The notes under the pieces: generated by a model
Seen by the model: only the letters and a program-made list of their open reading frames with translations
Database searches by the model: none
Told to the model about the DNA's origin: nothing
Shown: positions 1 through 8,119 of the stretch, piece by piece
How the letters are laid out: each line of letters starts with the position of its first letter
Numbering within the stretch: position 1 is the stretch's first letter
Translations under genes and position numbers: made by a program
From: Candidatus Poribacteria bacterium
Lineage (GTDB): Bacteria; Poribacteria; WGA-4E; WGA-3G
Direction of reading: 5' to 3'
Assembly: GCA_022821965.1 (NCBI GenBank)
Contig: JAJECN010000054.1
Location: 1-64,000 of the forward strand
DNA: 64,000 nt

Positions 1-114
1 CATTAGCTACGATAAACTTAGAGAAACGCGTTTAGGATTTCGGTATCTCGCATATTCTATGATTAACTTTCGCACGACTTTCAACCATTCTTAGCGCGTA
101 CTCGCTATGAGTTC
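1..114 (+). mobile_element. Right end of an IS5-type insertion sequence, cut by the contig edge
   Basis: Bases 1-114 are identical, in opposite orientation, to the end of the complete element at 54965-55960. The match covers the transposase C-terminus and the terminal inverted repeat ending in CTATGAGTTC, and stops at 114. Perfect identity between two copies suggests recent movement. The window edge inside a repeated element is a typical assembly break. Confidence 0.85.
2..94 (+). CDS. IS5-type transposase, C-terminal fragment
   Basis: The frame from base 2 to the TAG at 92-94 encodes the last 30 residues of the transposase also found at 54985-55356 on the other strand, with no differences. 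It contains the end of the DDE region (ISYDKLRETRLGFRYLAY). The 5' part lies outside the window, so it cannot be told whether the gene is intact. Confidence 0.8.
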   Translation: MSYDKLRETRLGFRYLAYSMINFRTTFNHS

Positions 115-580
115 ATTATTAACTGTCGGCTTTCAGTCGGAAGCGTATTCCACTTTCTGTAACCGATGACTTTGCCCCTCAACTCGTCCTTTCACGTGAG
201 TTCGGGAACCTTGAAAATGTATCTTAATTTGAGTGGCACACATTAATGTTTTCTTCAAACCAATACGGGATGTCATCCCTTTCGATTATTAGTGACGCAT
301 TTTGGCATCGAAAAAGGTGCATAATTTTAGAAAATACTATGATACTGCCCAGAAGCATCATTTTTTAGAGCGATATATCATCCACAAATCTTGCATTAGA
401 AGTCGGTTCTGAGAGCCAGGCGTTGCTCAGTGGCTAAGCGCGGTATACGGTCCCACTTAATTATAGTGACACACTTTTGAAGTGAAAAGGTTGCAGAATC
501 TCAGAGAAAATGGAGCATAAGCACCTCTCTGAAGGTTGCCCGTAAATGCTTAAACTGAATTCATTATTACTATAGCAAAG
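115..580. other. Gene-free stretch
   Basis: No convincing coding region is seen on either strand. Two stretches starting near 283 and 460 (AGTGACGCATTTTGGCATCG and AGTGACACACTTTTGAAGTG) are similar over about 45 bp and may be degenerate copies of one repeat. Nothing else is recognised. Confidence 0.5.
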
Positions 581-816
581 ACTAAAGTTTGGACAATTTT
601 TACACAATAAACATATCGCCCCTACGGGGAAACCTAGCTTCGCGAGGGATAACGTTTCTATTCTCACTGCGAAGCAATATCGCCCCTACGGGGCTGCGCA
701 TCGCTGCATCTAAGTTTATTTTTCTCTGAGTTGCGTTTGTGGCTATAATGCGAAAAAAACACACAAAATGCGGTGGAAACAGCCCGCGTTTTGGACAGAA
801 ACTGTCCAAAGTTTAG
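581..816. mobile_element. MITE-like element, family A, copy 1
   Basis: This 236-bp element starts with ACTAAAGTTTGGACAATTTT and ends with ACTGTCCAAAGTTTAGT, which are imperfect terminal inverted repeats. Inside are two hairpins of the type CGCCCCTACGGGGC. Related elements lie at 44761-44982, 48140-48370 and 54440-54703, and a lone right end at 29441-29455. It has no coding capacity, so it fits a non-autonomous element mobilised in trans. No matching transposase is visible in the window. Confidence 0.75.
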
Positions 817-956
817 TAGCAAGGAGCAAATTCCATGCCAGTCCAAGCAATACTAAACCAGCCAGATTCCTTGTAAACTGCCAAGAAGAACTGCACAAAA
901 CGGGGCAGACCCTATATCCACCTGCACCAAATAGGGCAAACTCAATAGCGGTTTCG

Positions 957-2444
957 TTAGTGCGAAGCGACGCGTGGTATCATCTGCGGGTGCGCATAGA
1001 CAGCCGCGTCGAAACTCTTCTGCATGAGTTCCCACTTGACCTCTCGATAATCGGTGTGCTCAGAAAGGTCGTTGTGTTCCCAGGGGTCGTTGTCAAGGTC
1101 ATACAGTTCGCAGATCCCTTTCTGATGGTACACAACGAGTTTCCAGCGTCGGTCCCGATACATCGTGGCATGGGTCTGGTCAGGCATTGAGATTGCATCG
1201 AAAAATTCACAACGAACCGCCTCTCGATGCTCGTTGGAAGGAACATCACCGCGCAACAGGGGGGCGAGCGACTTGCCCTGCACATAGTAAGGAACATCTA
1301 CGCCCAACACATCATACAGCGTGGGAACGATATCGAGCAGTTCAACGAGTGCTTCGCTTTGAACGTCCTGCAAGAACTGTCGCCCCTTCCCAGTAACGGG
1401 TGGGGACCCCGGCCACGAAATTATGAGTGGAACCCGCACCGATCCTTCGTAAAAGCGACATCCTTTGTAGGTGAGTCCGTGGTCTCCGAGTGCCTCTCCG
1501 TGGTCGGAAGTGAAGATGACGATTGTATCTTCACGGAGTCCTTCGGCATCAAGGTAGTCGAGGATGCGTCCGAATTCATGGTCGAGTTGTTCAATCATAG
1601 CGTAGTAAGACGCTTGCATCCGCTTGTCGTCCCACTCTGCAGGTGGTTTCGCCTGAGATTGAAAATCAATACCAGCATCTGTTAACTTCGACTGAAAGGC
1701 AATATCGCTTTCCTGAAAGTACGGACCGGGCAGCGTTTCGGGGTCATACCGCCGGTAATACTCCCAAGGTGCATCAAACGGCGGATGCGGGTCAAACGGA
1801 TTGATGCTAAGCATCCAGGGCTGATTTTCTCGGCGATTTTTCTCAACAAACTCGATTGTTTTCTCGGTACACCAGTAGGTCTGGTGGAGGTGTGGCGGGA
1901 CGTTGTCAATGTCCTGCGTCGGTTCTTTCACGCGTCCGGTCCTGTTCGGATACTTTTGAGAGATTGCCTTTTCAGCAATCAACGCTTCAGGATCAACACC
2001 TTGTGCGCGTTGCCAGTCTGCGTATTCGTGTCCGAGCGCGTTCGGCTTTCCGTGGTCATGACTATATTGGAAGTAGCGGTATCCATCATCTACGCGGTGT
2101 TCTTGTGCATCGAAGGCACTGGCGAGATGGAGTTTACCAATCAATCCACAGTCGTAACCATTTTGTGTGAGCGCATGCGTAATGAGGCGATCTTCATAAT
2201 ATTGGGGGAAAACCGGATTGCCGTTGCCTGTGACACTGACGGCTGAAGGATACATACCTGTCATAAAACTTGCACGAGAAGGTGTGCAGATGGGAGATTG
2301 GCAATAGGCGTGGGTGAATGTGACTGACTGACTGACAAATTCGTCGAGTCTCGGTGTGTTAATATGTGCGTTACCTAACGCTCCGATGGTGTCGAAACGT
2401 TGTTGGTCTGTACAGTACCATAAGATGTTTGGACGTTTTTCCAT
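957..2444 (-). CDS. Type I sulfatase (arylsulfatase family)
   Basis: Predicted to hydrolyse sulfate esters on sugars or polysaccharides. The 495-residue protein opens with the metal-binding TDQQR segment (Asp13) and has the sulfatase signature C-T-P-S-R at 53-57, whose Cys is converted to formylglycine. A later SDHGEALGDHG segment supplies further metal ligands. No signal peptide is seen, so it may act inside the cell. AGGAGT lies 7 nt before the ATG, supporting this start. No maturase (FGE) gene is in the window. It opens a carbohydrate-related island. The substrate cannot be told from the sequence, although the fold resembles choline-sulfatase and heparan-sulfatase types. Confidence 0.95.
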   Translation of the reverse strand: MEKRPNILWYCTDQQRFDTIGALGNAHINTPRLDEFVSQSVTFTHAYCQSPICTPSRASFMTGMYPSAVSVTGNGNPVFPQYYEDRLITHALTQNGYDCGLIGKLHLASAFDAQEHRVDDGYRYFQYSHDHGKPNALGHEYADWQRAQGVDPEALIAEKAISQKYPNRTGRVKEPTQDIDNVPPHLHQTYWCTEKTIEFVEKNRRENQPWMLSINPFDPHPPFDAPWEYYRRYDPETLPGPYFQESDIAFQSKLTDAGIDFQSQAKPPAEWDDKRMQASYYAMIEQLDHEFGRILDYLDAEGLREDTIVIFTSDHGEALGDHGLTYKGCRFYEGSVRVPLIISWPGSPPVTGKGRQFLQDVQSEALVELLDIVPTLYDVLGVDVPYYVQGKSLAPLLRGDVPSNEHREAVRCEFFDAISMPDQTHATMYRDRRWKLVVYHQKGICELYDLDNDPWEHNDLSEHTDYREVKWELMQKSFDAAVYAHPQMIPRVASH

Positions 2445-2463
2445 ACTTTACTCCTTTTTTTAC

Positions 2464-2584
2464 AGGACTTACGCAAACTGAGCAAATATTGGACATTTGG
2501 ACGCAAAAAAGCGGTATTTTCCATATTTTCAACCCCCTAAATCCCCCTTATCAGGGGGACTTTAAGAGGAAATGCGTAAGTCCT
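2464..2584. repeat. 121-bp inverted-repeat element (AGGACTTACGCA ends)
   Basis: It has perfect 12-bp terminal inverted repeats, AGGACTTACGCA and TGCGTAAGTCCT. Inside is the palindromic block CCCCCTTATCAGGGGG, which also occurs at about 12698-12719. It lies between the sulfatase and the aldo/keto reductase and looks like a MITE. Confidence 0.75.
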
Positions 2585-2595
2585 ATTTAAGTTCG

Positions 2596-3555
2596 TTACC
2601 ATGCATACGCTTCTGGTGCTTCACCACCCGGACCTGTCCAAATCTCATCGAGTCTTGCGAGTATATCAGCGTCCAATTTTAATTCCAAGACCGATAAATT
2701 TTCTTCAAGTTGTTTAACCGTCCGGGGTCCGATAATTGGCGTTGTAATGTCTGGGTTGTTGAGTACCCACGCCAAAGCAACGTTAGCTGGAGGTTGCCCT
2801 ATTGACGCGCAGAGTTCCTCATACGCTTGTAGCTGGGTTCGATGCGTTTCAATCGTCTGTCTGAGCGATTCTCTGCCCCGTCGTCCAGTGGTTGGGTTGT
2901 CAAGGACTCCGCAGAGCAATCCTCCACCCATCGGACTGTACGGAATCACCGCTAAACCGAGTTCCCGACAACACGGAAGGACTTCGAGTTCAATTTTCCG
3001 ACTGCGGAGATTATACAGGCTCTGCTCTGAGACCAGCCCAAGGGAATTGCGTTGGGCAGCGATACTTTGCGCTTGCGCGATGTGCCACGCTGCGAAGTTG
3101 CTGCTGCCGACGTATGAAATCTTCCCTTCACGCACCAACTGCTCCATCGCTTGCCAAATCTCATCCCACGGTGTTTGGCGATCAACATGGTGCATCTGGT
3201 ACAGGTCTATATGGTCGGTTTGCAAACGGCGTAGACTGTCTTCGCATGCGCGCCGGATATGATACGCCGACAGACGACCGTCATTCGGTCCTTCACCTGT
3301 TTGACTATATACTTTGGTTGCCAGCACGATCTGATTGCGTCGACTTTTATCCTGCGCTAACCAGTTTCCAATAATTGTCTCCGTTAAACCTTCGTTATAG
3401 GAATTAGCGGTATCAAAAAAGTTGATTCCGGCTTGCAATGCGCGACTCAACACCGGTAACGTATCCTCTTCGGACACGTGTCTACCAAAATTGACTGTGC
3501 CGAGACAGAGACGACTCACCCGTAGCCCAATTCGACCGAGATAGGTATACTCCAT
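2596..3555 (-). CDS. Aldo/keto reductase
   Basis: NADPH-dependent oxidoreductase of the aldo/keto reductase superfamily, with a TIM-barrel fold. The catalytic tetrad is visible as Asp48 and Tyr53 (FDTANSY), Lys81 (ATKVY) and His122 (YQMHH). The C-terminal cofactor-binding part is IIGPRTVKQLEENL. The frame is open for 32 more codons upstream, but AGGAG lies 9 nt before the ATG at 3555 and the family N-terminus (MEYTYLGRIGLRVSRLCLG) begins there, giving 319 residues. It resembles the YajO/Tas-like and potassium-channel beta-subunit-like subgroup. The natural substrate, probably a sugar or aldehyde, is not known. Confidence 0.93.
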   Translation of the reverse strand: MEYTYLGRIGLRVSRLCLGTVNFGRHVSEEDTLPVLSRALQAGINFFDTANSYNEGLTETIIGNWLAQDKSRRNQIVLATKVYSQTGEGPNDGRLSAYHIRRACEDSLRRLQTDHIDLYQMHHVDRQTPWDEIWQAMEQLVREGKISYVGSSNFAAWHIAQAQSIAAQRNSLGLVSEQSLYNLRSRKIELEVLPCCRELGLAVIPYSPMGGGLLCGVLDNPTTGRRGRESLRQTIETHRTQLQAYEELCASIGQPPANVALAWVLNNPDITTPIIGPRTVKQLEENLSVLELKLDADILARLDEIWTGPGGEAPEAYAW

Positions 3556-3702
3556 AACAATTGCTCCTGTATGTGTATTGGCAATGCTCAAATTTAGCGG
3601 CTCAGAATACTTGTCAACTATTCTATCAAACCTTTGCTTTTTGATTAACAAAAATTTGGTGAACTTTTGCTTGGTACATTATTAAGGATGTGGTATATTT
3701 GT

Positions 3703-3823
3703 TTTATAGTAAAACCCGTAATTACCTATACACTCACAAAATGGCGAGGATTGTATCCTCGCCAGCGGCGGTGGGGGGTGTTCCCTGCCGAACTGTAAAC
3801 ATATTTTCGGATTCTACTATAAA
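3703..3823. repeat. Inverted-repeat element (TTTATAGTA ends), copy 1
   Basis: The 121-bp segment is bounded by TTTATAGTAAAACCCGTAA and, inverted, TTTATAGTAGAATCCGAAAA. The interior carries a hairpin GGCGAGGAT...ATCCTCGCC. A related, more decayed copy is at about 50729-50856. It occupies the space between the divergent aldo/keto reductase and M81 genes, so their promoters may be partly built from it. Confidence 0.6.
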
Positions 3824-3856
3824 TTGCTAAGCATTCAAGCGTGAAAGGGGTGCCCT

Positions 3857-5338
3857 ATGCGAATCGCAGTCGGTTGTATCGGACACGAAACCAACACATT
3901 TTCACCTGTCACGACAACCATCGATAACTTCAAAAAGGGGAGTTACCACCGAGGTGACGAAATCATTGATGCGTTTCGAGGAACCCGAACAATTACAGGC
4001 GGTTTCCTTGATGTCGCCGAACAACTCAGTTTACAACCCGTTCCGCTGTTATGGGCGTTTGCGACACCGTCCGGGACGGTAGAGCATGCTGCTTACGAGG
4101 TGCTTAAGGCGGAGTTTCTAACGCTTTTGCAGAACGCTGGAAAGCTCGACGGGGTGCTCCTTGATTTACACGGTGCGATGGTAACAGATGAACTTGAAGA
4201 TGCCGAAGGGGACCTGATTAAAGCAGTTCGTGAAATGGTAGGTGAAACGTGGATTGTCACAACGCTCGACTTGCACGCGAATATCACCGCCAAAATGGCG
4301 CGCTACTCCGACGTTATCATCGGGTTCGATACCTATCCACACGTAGACTGCTATGAACGCGGGTTTGAAGCGGGACAGTTGCTCTTCGGTATGAACAATG
4401 GAAAGATTCAGCCAACAATGGTGTATCGTCAACTCCCTCTACTGACCGCACCGCCTGCGCAATGCACAATGAAACCCCCAATGACGGACGTGCTCAAGGC
4501 ACTCCATGCTCTCGAAACCGAGCGTGGTGTTGTGACCGCGACCCTCTCTATGGGTTTCCCATTTGCTGATATAACGGACGCGGGGGTCTCTATACTCGTT
4601 ACCGCCAATGGGGACATGGCACTCGCGGAAGACTACGCTGATCAGTTCGCATCACATATCTGGGAGATGCGCGAGCAATTTACGTTTAACTTGCACACCG
4701 TCGAATCGGCAATTGAAATCGCCAGTCAGACAGATGGCAGACCAATTATACTCGCTGACGGTGCGGATAATCCCGGTGGTGGCGGTCCCTGTGATGGCAC
4801 AACGATTCTACAGAAATTCATGGAAGCAGACGTTCAGGACGCGGTCATCGCGGTGATTGCCGATCCCGAATCGGTTGCCCAAGCAGTTGAGGCGGGTGTT
4901 GGAAATCGCGTCCAATTGAATGTCGGTGGTAAAACAGACACACAACATGGGGCACCTATTGCGCTAACAGGTCACGTCAAAACCCTCTGTGACGGTAGAT
5001 TTATCCTCAAGGGTCCAATGGGACGCGGCACCCTCGGACAGATGGGCACGACAGCCGTCATTCAAGTCGGTGGAATTGAGATCATCTTGACGGAAAGACG
5101 GATCCAGCCTTACGACGCTGAAGTGCTTCGGAGCGTTGGGATTGAACCACAGGCACGTAAACTCATCGCTCTTAAATCGGCTGTCCATTTCCGTGCAGAT
5201 GACACACCGATTGCACATCGGATTTTAGATGTGGATACCCCCGGCGTTCATAGCCCGAACCTTTTCAGTTATGACTACCAGAAGTTAAGAAGTCCAATCT
5301 ATCCACTCGATTCAACCGTCACATATAAGGTTGGGTGA
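3857..5338 (+). CDS. M81 family metallopeptidase (MlrC-like)
   Basis: The 493-residue protein matches the layout of the MlrC/DUF1485 family: an N-terminal part beginning MRIAVGCIGHETNTFSP and a C-terminal MlrC domain with a DGADNPGGGGPCDGT segment. Histidine-acid stretches such as LLDLHGAM and TTLDLHANIT are candidate zinc ligands. MlrC is known for the last step of microcystin breakdown, but most homologues sit in catabolic clusters with unknown amide substrates. AAGGGG lies about 8 nt before the ATG. The TGA stop is in the loop of a palindromic repeat (5329-5345). The GH43-like gene follows 21 nt later on the same strand. Confidence 0.92.
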   Translation: MRIAVGCIGHETNTFSPVTTTIDNFKKGSYHRGDEIIDAFRGTRTITGGFLDVAEQLSLQPVPLLWAFATPSGTVEHAAYEVLKAEFLTLLQNAGKLDGVLLDLHGAMVTDELEDAEGDLIKAVREMVGETWIVTTLDLHANITAKMARYSDVIIGFDTYPHVDCYERGFEAGQLLFGMNNGKIQPTMVYRQLPLLTAPPAQCTMKPPMTDVLKALHALETERGVVTATLSMGFPFADITDAGVSILVTANGDMALAEDYADQFASHIWEMREQFTFNLHTVESAIEIASQTDGRPIILADGADNPGGGGPCDGTTILQKFMEADVQDAVIAVIADPESVAQAVEAGVGNRVQLNVGGKTDTQHGAPIALTGHVKTLCDGRFILKGPMGRGTLGQMGTTAVIQVGGIEIILTERRIQPYDAEVLRSVGIEPQARKLIALKSAVHFRADDTPIAHRILDVDTPGVHSPNLFSYDYQKLRSPIYPLDSTVTYKVG

Positions 5339-5345
5339 CCCAACC
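5329..5345. terminator. Palindrome across the M81 stop codon
   Basis: GGTTGGG-TGA-CCCAACC is a perfect 7-bp stem whose 3-nt loop is the stop codon of the M81 gene. The flank CCCTAC continues the repeat seen at 15704-15732. There is no T-tract, so it may be a repeat that also acts as an mRNA 3' stabiliser rather than a true terminator. Confidence 0.5.
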
Positions 5346-5359
5346 CCTACGACCTAAAA

Positions 5360-6817
5360 ATGAAATACCTCAATGTACTCACATTTCTTGTTTTAATTGT
5401 CTTGTGCCTACCTTTCTCTTACCCACAACCCTTTAAAGGACAGAAACAATTGATAGAAAAGCGCGTTACTGGAAACTATGAAATGAATCTGATATTGACT
5501 GGAGAATCAGGCACCGAAAAGGTCAAAGTCTTTTTCTCTGGAAACTCGGCGTTAAGCAAGCGAGCATATCTTGCGATTGCCGCGGACGAACTCAAAGTTG
5601 TGCGTGAAACCAACACTGACACGCAAACTTGGAAAACGGACAATAACATCGGAAAACCGCCTTGGAATGTCAGGATTCTGAAAAAGGGGAATTTTTTTAG
5701 GTTCTGGGTCAATAATACAACTGGCTGGATTCGGGGTCCGCTGGGGGAGTGGGAGAATGTTTACGAACCGATGGACAATTATCTCGGTGTTGAAACGCCA
5801 GCAGGCATCAGTCTTCAATCCGGCACTGTGACAATCCTCCCGTGGCTCCAAGAGATTACCAAACCGGTCATGTCCCGCGGTACGAAAGGTTCCTTCTATG
5901 AAAAACAGATTATTCCGGGTGCGATCATTGAATACGATGGCTTGTATTACATGTATGTGATGGCGGGAATGGCAGGCGACGAAGAAGGGTCTTCAAGACG
6001 ATCGATTGGTGTGGCAGTGAGTCCAGATTTGAAACAGTGGGAGGTGCATCCAGAACCGCTCATCTCCTACCGCGATACACCGTACGATAATTTATACGTC
6101 AGCGGTGCTGTTGTCACAGATGAAGGACGTGTCGCGATCATGTTCTCTGCACAGAAGTTCCCAGAGTGGCAGGGGTTCATGTTAGCCACGGCGGCGCATC
6201 CGATGGGTCCATTCACTCAGTATGCAGACAACCCAGTCTACAAACATCCGACGCACGCACACGAATTCGATTTGATCCGCACTGATGGACTACCACATCG
6301 CTATCTCCTTTTCTACGCGGGGTTTACGCCAGAGCCTCAGCACGGACTGGCAGGAGATAGGGGGTATCTACTCTACAGCGACGATCTGGTGAACTGGCAC
6401 TCTGACGAACGGAACCCAGTTTTTGGTCCCGGAACGCTGGATAACTGGGACGCGATCCACGTGCGACCAAGATCTCTGAACAAGGTCGGTGATACATGGT
6501 ATCTGTGGTATGAGGGGTGCAACACGTGGAAGCCGGAGGGTGTGTCTCATCACGGCTGGTGGGATACGGTAGGACTCGCCCGCTCGAAAGACTTCGTCAA
6601 CTGGGAGTACTATCCGAGGAATCCTGCTTTACCCGGTCTCGGCATCAACGCCGACCAATTCGACAGCAACTGGGTCGGCTGGCCTCGTATGTACATCAAA
6701 GATGGCGTTGGCTACGTTTTTTATACAGGAAACGCTCAGGTCGGGCTGCGGACAATTCGGTTGGACGACCTCACTAATTGGCAGACAGAGGGCGGACAGA
6801 CATTCGATTTGTTGTAA
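5360..6817 (+). CDS. Secreted GH43/GH32-like five-bladed propeller glycosidase
   Basis: Residues 1-22 form a signal peptide (hydrophobic FLVLIVLCLPFSY). The N-terminal ~150 residues look like a beta-sandwich module. From about 185 on, repeated segments such as IEYDGLYYMYVMAG, SRRSIGVAVSPDLKQWEVHP, HRYLLFYAGFTPE and DDLVNWHSDERNPVF have the pattern of five-bladed beta-propeller glycosidases (GH43, GH32, GH130 relatives). It probably acts on plant- or algal-type polysaccharide outside the cytoplasm. I cannot assign the catalytic acids or an exact GH family. It follows the M81 gene by 21 nt and may be co-transcribed. No strong ribosome-binding site is seen. Confidence 0.8.
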   Translation: MKYLNVLTFLVLIVLCLPFSYPQPFKGQKQLIEKRVTGNYEMNLILTGESGTEKVKVFFSGNSALSKRAYLAIAADELKVVRETNTDTQTWKTDNNIGKPPWNVRILKKGNFFRFWVNNTTGWIRGPLGEWENVYEPMDNYLGVETPAGISLQSGTVTILPWLQEITKPVMSRGTKGSFYEKQIIPGAIIEYDGLYYMYVMAGMAGDEEGSSRRSIGVAVSPDLKQWEVHPEPLISYRDTPYDNLYVSGAVVTDEGRVAIMFSAQKFPEWQGFMLATAAHPMGPFTQYADNPVYKHPTHAHEFDLIRTDGLPHRYLLFYAGFTPEPQHGLAGDRGYLLYSDDLVNWHSDERNPVFGPGTLDNWDAIHVRPRSLNKVGDTWYLWYEGCNTWKPEGVSHHGWWDTVGLARSKDFVNWEYYPRNPALPGLGINADQFDSNWVGWPRMYIKDGVGYVFYTGNAQVGLRTIRLDDLTNWQTEGGQTFDLL

Positions 6818-6877
6818 CGCTTTTCCTTGTAGGAGTGATCGCCACAAATCAATAAATCCTGATTCAGATAATAAATC

Positions 6878-8119
6878 TTATACACCGCTCTCCAGAATCA
6901 TACCTTCCCGTTCAATCCGTTCAAACATTTTCCTATATTCAGGGGTGCCGTCGTCATCCCAATATGTTGTGGAGATAGGGGAGGTGTAGCTCATTGGAAT
7001 CAGACGACTCCGATCTGGCCGGACCATGAAAAGCGAGTTTTGGGGATCGGCGATGTTATACATGCGTGTGCCGTTTTTGAATTGAGATTTGAGAATCCAC
7101 GGCTTCTGTTCGGGTAGTTTTAAAGACTTCAAACGCTCTAATTCATCGCGATTCAGCGTCACACCAAGTCCGGGGGATTCGGGGACGCGGACAAACCCGT
7201 TAATCGGTGTCAACTTCTCGTTGACCACATCCCTCTTCCATGTCTCGGTATCGGAATGGAAATGGAAGGTCGCTGTTGGAAACGCCGCCATCATGTGGGT
7301 TGTCATCGCACGCGTGATATTGCCACCGACATTCTGAAGCATAAACGGACTCTCGTTCGCAGCAAAAAGCCCGGCACGCCGGATCGCATCACCGATCTTG
7401 GCATGACCGAGCATGTAAATGTCCGCGGGTTTCATAAACACCTCGTACGTCGCACCCATTGGAAAATGGTGTAGCACAATCGGAAGTCGTGAGCGTTGGC
7501 GGAGTTCAATGTATCCGTGTATGTCCTCCCCAGGTAAAGGATCTTCAAAGCAACCAGCAATCCGATATTGAGACAATGCATCAACCAATTCAGGGATGTG
7601 GTCGTCCGTTCCACCCATCGTGAAGTCGTAGTGAATTTTGAACCCCTCCGGTGCAACGGTTTCCATCGCCTCGGTTTGGTCGAACACGTTCTCAAAGGGT
7701 GAAAGATGATATTTCATCCACGTGTATCCTTGCGCTGCGTAGGTAGCGACGGTATCTGCCATGCGTGAGGGATCCGTCGAGACAGTCCAACACCCGGCAG
7801 GCACCCACGAACGATACTTTTGTCCGAAAAGTTTATAGACAGGCACACCAGCTGCCTTCCCCATCAGATCGTACATCGCCGTGCCGAGTCCAAGCGAAGT
7901 TTCGTCCCCTATCCAATCGAACGGGTTCGTATTGATATACTGGTCAATGATCTCTTGAGGTTCACGTCTCCCGCTCTCACCCAATCCCTCTAAGCCTATA
8001 TCTGTGTGAACAACATACACGGTACGCCGGATCGGACCGTAGTAGTGATTGAGTTGATAGGCGAGAAAATCCTTGTACTCAAGGGTAATCTCGTGAACCT
8101 CAATCTCTGTAATTTTCAT
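6878..8119 (-). CDS. Enolase-superfamily (mandelate racemase/muconate lactonizing-like) protein
   Basis: The N-terminal capping domain (MKITEIEVHEITLEYK) and a (beta/alpha)7beta-type barrel match acid-sugar dehydratases and racemases. Asp in KIHYDFTMGG and Glu in AGCFEDPLPGED fit the first two metal ligands. The third, usually Glu or Asp, appears replaced by His in LPIVLHHFPMG, and the usual base motif reads WMKYHLS. The function may therefore differ from standard dehydratases. The frame is open for 11 more codons, but the ATG at 8119 overlaps the stop of the upstream gene as ATGA and GGAGGGG precedes it by 10 nt, which indicates translational coupling. Length is 413 residues. Confidence 0.85.
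   Translation of the reverse strand: MKITEIEVHEITLEYKDFLAYQLNHYYGPIRRTVYVVHTDIGLEGLGESGRREPQEIIDQYINTNPFDWIGDETSLGLGTAMYDLMGKAAGVPVYKLFGQKYRSWVPAGCWTVSTDPSRMADTVATYAAQGYTWMKYHLSPFENVFDQTEAMETVAPEGFKIHYDFTMGGTDDHIPELVDALSQYRIAGCFEDPLPGEDIHGYIELRQRSRLPIVLHHFPMGATYEVFMKPADIYMLGHAKIGDAIRRAGLFAANESPFMLQNVGGNITRAMTTHMMAAFPTATFHFHSDTETWKRDVVNEKLTPINGFVRVPESPGLGVTLNRDELERLKSLKLPEQKPWILKSQFKNGTRMYNIADPQNSLFMVRPDRSRLIPMSYTSPISTTYWDDDGTPEYRKMFERIEREGMILESGV

Noticed and set aside
157-200. TGTAACC near the window start
   Set aside because: No ATTCTTAA at 16 nt and no gene follows.
768-1190. Open frame of 140 codons opposite the sulfatase end
   Set aside because: It overlaps the MITE and the antisense of a clearly real sulfatase gene; no start signal or domain.
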